A DNA stretch of 64,000 nt from Orobanche coerulescens (Eukaryota > Streptophyta > Magnoliopsida > Lamiales > Orobanchaceae): NCBI GenBank assembly GCA_033398695.1, contig CM065811.1, positions 74,156,001-74,220,000 on the forward strand, read 5' to 3'. The translations under genes were made by a program, and so were the position numbers. Under the pieces are notes generated by a model that did no database searches, was not told the DNA's origin, and saw nothing but the letters and a program-made list of their open reading frames with translations. Below, piece by piece: positions 57,591 to 64,000 of this stretch. Positions within the stretch are counted from its first letter, which is position 1. The number at the start of each line of letters is the position of its first letter.

Positions 57591-58771
57591 TCTTTCTGGG
57601 CTGGCTGCAAAGTACGAGCTCTAAATAATTTAGTGGCATCCTTGCAGAACATCGCTCGATGCCCTTCCTGTCCACATTCGTAACATGTCACCAGAGAATG
57701 AAAATAGTCACGCCACAAGTTTTCTGGGTGACCATAATTAAAACATTATTTTGCCGCATCAGTAAAGGCTGGTACAGATCTGGGGTTCCTTCCACTTTTG
57801 GATGGTTGTGGAGGCTTCTTGAATGAGTTGAAAGATGACTGAGCCTTGCGGGGACCACTATTATTATGTTCTGAAAAACCACCAGTGATCTTTTGCTTCT
57901 TGGATTCAGAAAACTTTTCCATAGCTGCTACTTTCATTTCGTATGCTAAAGCTTTATCTTGATACGGGCGGAGAGTGGTGCATTAGAATCCTGACATGTA
58001 CCTCTGTATCTCCAGCTTCATTCTCATATCAAAGTGAATCATCATTTCTACATCGGTTCTGACCAGGTGTCAAACAAATACCAGCTGCTGATTAAATGTC
58101 TTAATCGTTTGGGCTACAGATTCATCCATCGTTTGTGCGGAGAAGAACTCTCGAACTTTATCTTCCCTCACCGGAGGAGGGCAGTATTGGGCTTCCATCA
58201 TCAGTTTTAACTCTCCCTAATCGGCATCATGATCAATAGGTCGGATGGCTTCCCACCACTTGGACACTTCTCACGTGAGGAAATATTGGGCAATGGGGGT
58301 TCTCCGGTCGTCCGGGCAGTTAATCCCTGCAAATAATTTCTCCAGCTCTCTCAGCCAGTGATCCCATGTCGGCGTCTCAAAAAAACCATCGAACTTCGGT
58401 GGGTGCATCTTCGCCACCTCATGTAGCCATATGTCTCCTCGATTTCCCAAGTTTGGGAATGCCTTGTTGTCTCTCTCCCGTATGCGATCCTACCGCCCCT
58501 TGAATTCTATCCACAACATGAGCAATTGAGTCATTTAATTAACCACTTGACGAAGGATGTCAGGAACAACAGGTTCGACATTTGTTTCCACGGTTTGCTC
58601 TCGTTCTTTGTTGACGGACTCTTGTTGCTCGCCAGAACTGTAGTTAACCTGATGTGACAGCGAATCAGGAACAAAGGGTGAAGCTTGCCTCTCAGCATTT
58701 CTACGTCCGCGTCCACGACCAAGACCGCATCCACGTCCTCCTCTCAACATACTGTAAGCATAAATACTCAA
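57591..58771 (-). pseudogene. Gyp3 gag
   Basis: MSIYAYSMLRGGRGCGLGRG, nearly identical to Gyp1 at the N terminus, then a stop at 58535. The core (MHPPKFDGFFETPTWDHWL-like, 58330-58410) and REFFSAQTMDESV are readable with stops. VAAMEKFSESKKQKITGGF and RKAQSSFNSFKKPP follow; the first knuckle is damaged (KCFNYG-like at 57730-57755) and the second is intact (CYECGQEGHRAMFC). The gag orientation is normal at the place inverted in Gyp2. Confidence 0.88.
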
Positions 58772-58974
58772 TATATAGGGAACAATATCGTTTTATCGCT
58801 CAATTTTCGAAAATGACATAACATGTAAATGACAAGATAGAGTTTAGGAAACTTATAACCACCGCCCACATGAAGACGTAGGCAGTACAGTAATGTTATT
58901 CACGGCCAGTTAACTCCGAAAAGACACATCTGAACCCTAATTTAACCCAACGACCAAGATATCCATAAACCTTG

Positions 58975-58986
58975 GCTCCAATACCA
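58975..58986 (-). other. Gyp3 primer-binding site, two changes
   Basis: Minus-strand TGGTATTGGAGC, close to TGGTATCAGAGC, five bases inside the LTR at 58992. Confidence 0.8.
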
Positions 58987-58991
58987 TATTT

Positions 58992-59251
58992 TGTAACACC
59001 CCGAGATATTCAGGATTATTACAGCGCTGTAAATCCTTGATATGAGGATTTACTAGGCTAAGAAATTTAAAACAACATTATTAAATACCGACAACTAAAT
59101 TTATTATTACATTACAAGTCTGGAAAAATACCAATCGGTCAACCCCCGATAATAAACATCAAATACAACCAAAAACGACAACGTACTCGAGTACTTTATT
59201 AAAACAAAACACAACTTATAAACCTTTCCGGCCATAAACATCACTCTGCAC
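58992..59251 (-). repeat. Gyp3 5' LTR, first 260 bp
   Basis: Nearly identical to the start of the solo LTR (52741-53000). It stops at CTCTGCAC, where another LTR begins. Confidence 0.9.
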
Positions 59252-59687
59252 TGTAACACCCCCAATACCAACTGGGAATATTGCAGCGCTGTGGGCCCCA
59301 TGCTGGAACCCACAAGACTAAGAATCATTTTGACAATCGTTAAAAACACGCCAAAGAGGCAAAGACGGTAATATTTTACGAATAATTAAATGTTTCCCAA
59401 AATATAGTTCTCCAATACCGTCATAAACTTTCATTTGAAAGTACAAGGCAAAAATACCAGGTTTCAACAGTTTGAAAAACGTACATTAGGTCATTACTAG
59501 CACGCACCAATAATATAGTTTGAGAAAGTTTTACAAAATAAACCCAAGTTTGAAAAATACCAAAAAGGCCATTTCAAAAGTATACACGAGTTAGTAGAAT
59601 ACCGTAAACCATTTTAAAATATACAGCAGCCGATATAATCATAACAAAAATACAGTTGCAGTGGAATCATAACAGTCAGGAAAATAT
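59252..59687 (-). repeat. Another gypsy LTR start, interrupted after 436 bp
   Basis: TGTAACACCCCCAATACC, with the terminal hairpin stem GTGGGCCCC/GGAACCCAC (about 59291-59313). It is preceded by TGCAC (59247-59251), the likely target duplication. The sequence resembles 1572-1700 and 2130-2260, so that old family and this LTR are related. It is cut at 59688 by a copia LTR. Confidence 0.75.
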
Positions 59688-59705
59688 TGTTAGGGTTGTA
59701 TACAT

Positions 59706-60680
59706 TGTTGTTACTCAAAATATTCTTGGGAATGATTTGCGCGATATGGCTACGGGTGAGTAAAAAACAAAATGTGGGAGCACGTACGAGGAGTGTGAAT
59801 AACACAAGATTTGTAGGGATTGTTAGTCCCGGGCTTGAATACTCTCGCGAGATATTATTAATAAGAATTCCGTTTGGGAGTACAAATATTAATGTAAGAG
59901 TACAATTACAATGAGTGTAATAACCCTAGCTATCTAGCTCTTGAGATGTAGGGAATTCTCGTTTCTGCCCACCGTCTTTCGGTTAAGAGGTTCCGAGAGA
60001 GAGAGAAATCCCAGAGAAGCCTGTGAGAGAGAGATTTTGGGGCCCTCTTCCAAACGCTGGAAGTCCTCTATTTATAGGAGAGGCTGTAGTTGGGATGTCT
60101 TAACCCCGAACGGGTGATCGTCTTTCCTACCTTAAATTAAATGGGCGATCGTCTCAGCACGTGGGTCGGTTGCCTTAAAGTCCGCTGCTGCTGCTGGCAG
60201 CCAGCTGTGCGAACCAATGAGAGGACAACACACGTTTCTTTTCGCGGTCTTGGGAGGTCCCACCTAGGACCTTTCGGCAGGTCTGTCTGTAGGTGAGGTT
60301 GTCCTTGTCGTCTACAGCTGGTGATGGGCTGGAGTCCAAAGACCTTATCTGGTGGCGCCTTTTGTGGATCTGCACGTGGGTCTTCATCCGAGATTCGGTC
60401 TTCGTAGACTTTGATGGATGTTGGCTTTACACATGGCATAAGATGGTCATCTCGGTCAGGTACTGGAGTCGACCGCTAGGTGCCAAGAGACGATCGCCTT
60501 TGGACGTCGATCGCTCGAACTAGGGGCCAAGATACGATCACCCTGGATGTCGATCGCTCTATACTTAACCATGAACTAGAACCCTTGGTTGATAAGTCTG
60601 GCTTGGTCCATTTGACTCTGATGTTGGTCCCTTGGTCCTTATGACGATCGCCATCGAGGCGTATTAATCGCCGCACAACA
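59706..60680 (-). repeat. Element G 3' LTR (975 bp)
   Basis: TGTTGTTACTC to GCACAACA. A minus-strand TATA-like CCTATAAATAG sits at about 60080-60070. It includes about 470 bp (from about 59790 to 60260) absent from the other LTR. Confidence 0.9.
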
Positions 60681-61139
60681 ATTGCCCCCAGCTCACTCCG
60701 ATGTTGAAGACATGGGGTGAGGTGGTTCCACTGGCGATCGTTTAAAATAATGATGAGCGACTCATCGAGCGGACTTTGATCTTGAATTTGGACGACCTAC
60801 TCGATTGCCAAAAAGAGCGGCTCTTGAGACTGTTTATTTAGTGAAAGGGAACGAAAATAAATCGTTTGGCGAGCTATCTTCGGTTTTATTCTTGAGATCT
60901 TCAATTTTGCAGATTCCTCGAGGGAGGCCGACCATTTCGGCCTAGAGGAACCGTGCACGGTCATGGAGTTCGAGGGAACCGACCTCCACGACCATGTCTT
61001 GTGCGCGAGTGACATTCCACCTGTAGGTTTGTCTCGCGACTCACTTTATTGTGAGGGTCCTCCGGAGGCTACATTCCGCCTCGCAATGTAGCGATGGAGC
61101 AGACGATCTCAGCCTGGAGGAGTCCTTGCACGGGGTCGC

Positions 61140-61570
61140 CATTGGATTATTCGACTCCGTGATTGTGGCTTGTTAGCACTTTTCTGCCTGGGACCGCATG
61201 TTAGATGACGGACCATTGAGGGCATACGTTCTGACGGGGGGGGGGGGGGGGGGGGATGCATCAAATTGTCCGGGTCCACCATGTTAGATGAAGGATCCTC
61301 GAGGGCGGGTGAGCGTGTCCTCAGATCTGTTTTGGAGGGTCATTCGGCTACGCCCGCCTCGTATTTAAACGAAGGGCGAGCGATCTCTGTCCAAAGAAAC
61401 CTTGCATGGACGGGCTGTCGGTTCCATCGACCTCCAAAACCATGTCTACACTTTTCTACCTCGGATCGTCATGTTAGATGGCGGTCCTCGACGGTATACG
61501 TTGTGTTGGGGGAGGTGATCACTTGCCTGGTTCCATCCTGTTAGATGACGAACTTTAGAGGGCGAGCGAG
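61140..61570. repeat. Degenerate direct repeats around GTTAGATGACGGAC
   Basis: Variants of CATGTTAGATGRMGGANC occur near 61198, 61282, 61470 and 61538, each followed by a GAGGGCG or GACGG stretch and a TGG-rich segment. Irregular spacing rules out a simple tandem array. It lies in the non-coding 3' part of element G. Confidence 0.65.
61236..61255 (+). repeat. Run of 20 G
   Basis: Uninterrupted poly-G in the interior of element G, in a region of GGAT/TGTTAGATGACGGAC-type partial repeats. It could be genuine or an assembly length error. Confidence 0.95.
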
Positions 61571-61837
61571 TCATCCTCTTTTTGTGGGCATTGCTCAGGC
61601 AGTAGCCTTTGGTTTGGCATGGTGGAAACTAGGAAAAGACCTCCGAAGTTTCCACCTCTTGATTGAAGCATATCGGTCCGTCTACCGGAGTTGATCGGGG
61701 GATCGACTCGTACGAATCCTCTGGCTCGTCGCATTTGATTATGGCAATCGACTCATTCTATCGCCGATCGCGGCCCTTGGGACTTTCTGCCCGGGGCTCC
61801 AGCTAACTCACTAAACTATCCAGCTTGCCGATGAGGA

Positions 61838-62976
61838 TTATTCCACCCTGAACATGGGCAAAAGACCATCGAATCTCCCTAGGACCGAGTAGAGTGCGAT
61901 CTCGTCGCTTATGGGATCGCTGGTGAGGATTATTCCATCCACCCGGTCGATGTAATCTTCGTCGGACTCGTCTTTCCCCTGCCTTATCTTCATCATGCGG
62001 TGGGGACCTTCTGGTCGAGCGACCTTGGCGGAAAAGTACGATGTGAAGCCACTTGCCAGTTTTTCAAAGGAATTGATGGAGTGCGGTGGCAATGAGATGT
62101 ACCACCTATGGGGAAGATCGCCCAGTGTTAATGGGAACATTCGGCACCTGGTCGCGTCTAATGCCCCACATCCGGTTATGTAGATCCGCAACTTACTCAA
62201 GTGAGTCTCGGGGTCCGATCTCCTCTCATACAGAGGTGTTTGAGGAGGAGCGATCTTTGGTTGCACGGGGGCAAGCTCGATCTGGACCGCGAGCGGCTCA
62301 CTTGGTCCGGCGACTGCCCTAGTTTCTAGCAGCGCCTTCATATCGTCGAGCTGGTGTTGCATTGCGGCCATCACCATAGCCTAGATGCTCGCAGTTTGGC
62401 TCTCGGAGCGGGAGCCGAGGCGATCATGTACTCATCTCCTGGCTCCGCGGTAGGCGATGAGGTCTTCGCCGCCAAGCTCGGTTTTTCGGCGAGAGGGAGC
62501 TAAATGGCTGACCTGCCCTTTGGGAGTCGGGTATGCTGAACTCCTGGTGATGGATTCAGGCTCCGACGCCTCATGGCTGGGGCCAGAATGCCCCTGTCGC
62601 CATGAAAGATCACTTCCAATCCGGCTGAAGACGGAACTGTCCCGCCTCGCGAGTGCCTTTTCTTGTGAATCGGGGCTTTCTGACGATTGCTCGATGAGTA
62701 ACCCCTTGAGATTTCGTTTGCCCGCGCGGCGGATTGCTGATGGGGTAATAGTGGGCGCGTCGCATGCTCTCTGTCGCTCCCTTAGGATGGCCATGGCCTC
62801 CTCGATCTATTCCGCGGTTTGGAATTGATCGAGTGAGAGGCTGGGGCCGTCCATCGGGGGCGGGAGTGAGAGTCTCGCGTCACCGCGGCTACGCTCCACC
62901 GTCGGTTGGGACTCGGTCTGGGCCAGAATAAGGCGTCCGGTGGACCATAGGGTTGCTCTCTTCGAGTTGTTGGCAT
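61838..62976 (-). pseudogene. Element G gag, frameshifted
   Basis: The start MPTTRREQPYGPPDALFWPR (62976) is the first ATG after the primer site. The frame then changes twice: at about 62790, and at about 62390 by a stop in an otherwise readable stretch. The core, 62377-61838, has DPETHLSKLRIYITGCGALD, MFPLTLGDLPHRWYISLPPH, SINSFEKLASGFTSYFSAKV and KIRQGKDESDEDYIDRVDGI, the usual retrotransposon gag domain of the Tat/Ogre type. No zinc knuckle is seen. Confidence 0.85.
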
Positions 62977-63090
62977 ACATCATTATTTCGAAGGTTTTTC
63001 TCTGAAGAAGAGTGAGTGTTTTTTCAAGTATATGTTCCGGAGAACAGTGAGTGTTCTTCGAAACGGTCGAAATGAAATATGAGAGTAAGC

Positions 63091-63106
63091 CCTTCCGCTA
63101 GCGCCA
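63091..63106 (-). other. Element G primer-binding site
   Basis: Minus-strand TGGCGCTAGCGGAAGG, two bases inside the 5' LTR. Its TTGGCGC start is shared with Tat/Athila-type elements that use other tRNAs than initiator Met; the exact tRNA cannot be told here. Confidence 0.75.
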
Positions 63107-63108
63107 AT

Positions 63109-63612
63109 TATTGTTACTCAAAATATTCTTCGGAATGATTTGCTGGATATGGCTATGACTGAGTAACAAAAAAAATGTCAGAGCACGTACGACGTCCAAG
63201 ACCTTTCGGCAGGTCTGTCGGTAGGTGAGGATGTCCTTGTCCTCTACAGCTGGTGATGGGCTGGAGTCAAAAGACCTTATCTAGCGGCGCCTTTTGTGGA
63301 TCTGCACGTGGGTCTTCATCTGAGATTCGGTCTTCGTAGACTTTGACGTATGTTGTCTTTACACGTGGCATAAGACGGTCGTCTCGATCGGGCACTGGAG
63401 TCGACCGCTAGGTGCCAAGAGACGATCGCCTTTGGATGTCGATCGCTTGAACTAGCTGCCAAGAGACGATCATCCAGGATGTCGATCGCTCGATACTTGA
63501 CAGTGAACTAGAACCCTCGTTTGATAAGTCTGCCTTGGTCCATTTGACTCTGACGTTGGTCGCTCGGACCTTATGACGATCGCCGTCGAGATGTATTAAT
63601 CGCCGCACAACA
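63109..63612 (-). repeat. Element G 5' LTR (504 bp, internally deleted)
   Basis: Matches 59706-60680 at both ends. It jumps from GAGCACGTACGA to CCAAGACCTTTCGGCAGG, leaving out about 470 bp. Its inner terminus is TATTG where TGTTG is expected. Since the 5' LTR drives transcription and the TATA-like box seems to fall in the missing part, this copy is probably silent. Confidence 0.88.
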
Positions 63613-64000
63613 TACATCAAATCATACTTTATGCTTGTATTTCCTAATTTCCCGGTCTTTATCTATGAGAATATTTAATTCATTTGTCATATGTTTTGCA
63701 TATTTATTCACGCCATGGTTATGCGAATGTTGTCTAAATTACTTTATATTGTAGATAATGTGGTGTGTCGTATCACACAGAAGATCACATTATCGGTTCC
63801 TTATATAGTAATAATTAGTTCACAACCTATATAACATGAGACCGTTATGTGAGAGGTTGTAATATATGCTTTAGATTGGTTGGTCTTGACCATTAGCATA
63901 TATTAGTGTATTCGGTATACGTTGAACAGGATCGAGGTGAGATAGATTCTTCTGTACAGACTATAAGAAGAACGCACATCTCGGACAATTATTATTTCTT

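Larger units (their letters stand above)
55246..59251 (-). mobile_element. Gyp3: truncated gypsy element (integrase start to 5' LTR start)
   Basis: A minus-strand relative of Gyp1, with gag, protease, reverse transcriptase, RNase H and only the first part of integrase. The catalytic core of integrase, chromodomain, polypurine tract and 3' LTR are missing to the left of 55246. To the right its 5' LTR is interrupted after 260 bp by another LTR at 59252. The solo LTR at 52741-55070 is the same LTR family but is a separate insertion, since it has its own target duplication. Confidence 0.88.
59706..63612 (-). mobile_element. Element G: small gag-only LTR element (3,907 bp), target duplication TACAT
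   Basis: Bounded by TGTTG...CAACA, with TACAT at 59701-59705 and 63613-63617. LTRs are 59706-60680 (975 bp) and 63109-63612 (504 bp). On the minus strand there are a primer site, a gag and a polypurine tract (GAGCTGGGGGCAAT beside 60680), but no protease, reverse transcriptase or integrase. It resembles a non-autonomous relative of the Tat/Ogre gypsy group, judging by the gag and the TTGGCGC primer site. Either pol was deleted or the element depends on a partner. Confidence 0.85.
59688..64000 (+). repeat. Second copia B-family LTR, opposite orientation, interrupted by element G
   Basis: TGTTAGGGTTGTATACAT (59688-59705) and, after element G, 63618-64000 together match the reverse complement of 35810-36210. 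The window ends inside this LTR. A further copia B-type element therefore probably extends to the right on the plus strand. Confidence 0.88.

Noticed and set aside
52741..59251. One intact element using the solo LTR as 3' LTR of Gyp3
   Set aside because: The solo LTR has its own AGGTC duplication on both sides, and Gyp3 lacks most of integrase between them.

Overview
This is a transposon-dense stretch of a flowering-plant nuclear genome, very probably eudicot pericentromeric or otherwise heterochromatic DNA. The evidence is stacked Ty3/gypsy chromoviruses and Ty1/copia elements with initiator-tRNA-Met-type primer sites, a CACTA-like terminus with ACATCGGTT repeats, and long AT-rich inverted repeats. 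I found no host gene, rRNA, tRNA, CRISPR array or bacterial-type operon. Species cannot be decided from the sequence.

Left part (1-18,552). A minus-strand gypsy-type element with diverged LTRs runs in from the left edge to 5308; its interior has no readable polyprotein. It sits in the LTR of another element (5309-5948). Next is Gyp1 (5949-15650), a complete chromodomain gypsy element on the minus strand with target duplication TAGAA and one almost continuous gag-pol frame. Beyond it are two GC-rich minisatellites (52/62-bp and 54-bp units), then the gag of a plus-strand copia element, copia C.

Middle (18,553-41,183). This is a three-level nest. Copia C is split between gag (17263-18390) and pol (36870-40739) by copia B (18553-36210, minus, target duplication ATTTT). 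The left LTR of copia B is split in turn by Gyp2 (18769-28493, minus, target duplication TATCT). Copia B later lost the end of RNase H, its polypurine tract and the U3 start of that LTR. Gyp2 carries a roughly 100-bp microinversion inside gag.

Right part (41,184-64,000). In order: a 2.5-kb inverted-repeat element with about 0.8-kb arms; microsatellites; a second inverted-repeat element cut by a plus-strand gypsy LTR (F); F with a truncated gag; an LTR-like piece with a TTACGGCCGTAA array; about 1.5 kb of unassigned DNA; a CACTA-like end; a solo LTR with perfect target duplication AGGTC; a 5'-to-RNase-H remnant of a third gypsy element (Gyp3); another LTR; a second copy of the copia B LTR in the opposite orientation; and inside that LTR a small gag-only Tat/Ogre-like element (G, target duplication TACAT).

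The strongest candidate for something undescribed lies in the related gypsy LTRs. Family after family has dense arrays of a short perfect palindrome directly upstream of the TATA box, and the palindrome differs between families (TTAGCGCGCGCTAA, TTACGTACGTAA, TTACGGCCGTAA). The same LTRs share a hairpin near the U5 end that keeps pairing while its sequence changes, and a pair of small hairpins, one with a UUCG loop in two families. These are readings of the sequence by eye. Identity values, copy-number statistics and structure scores were not computed.
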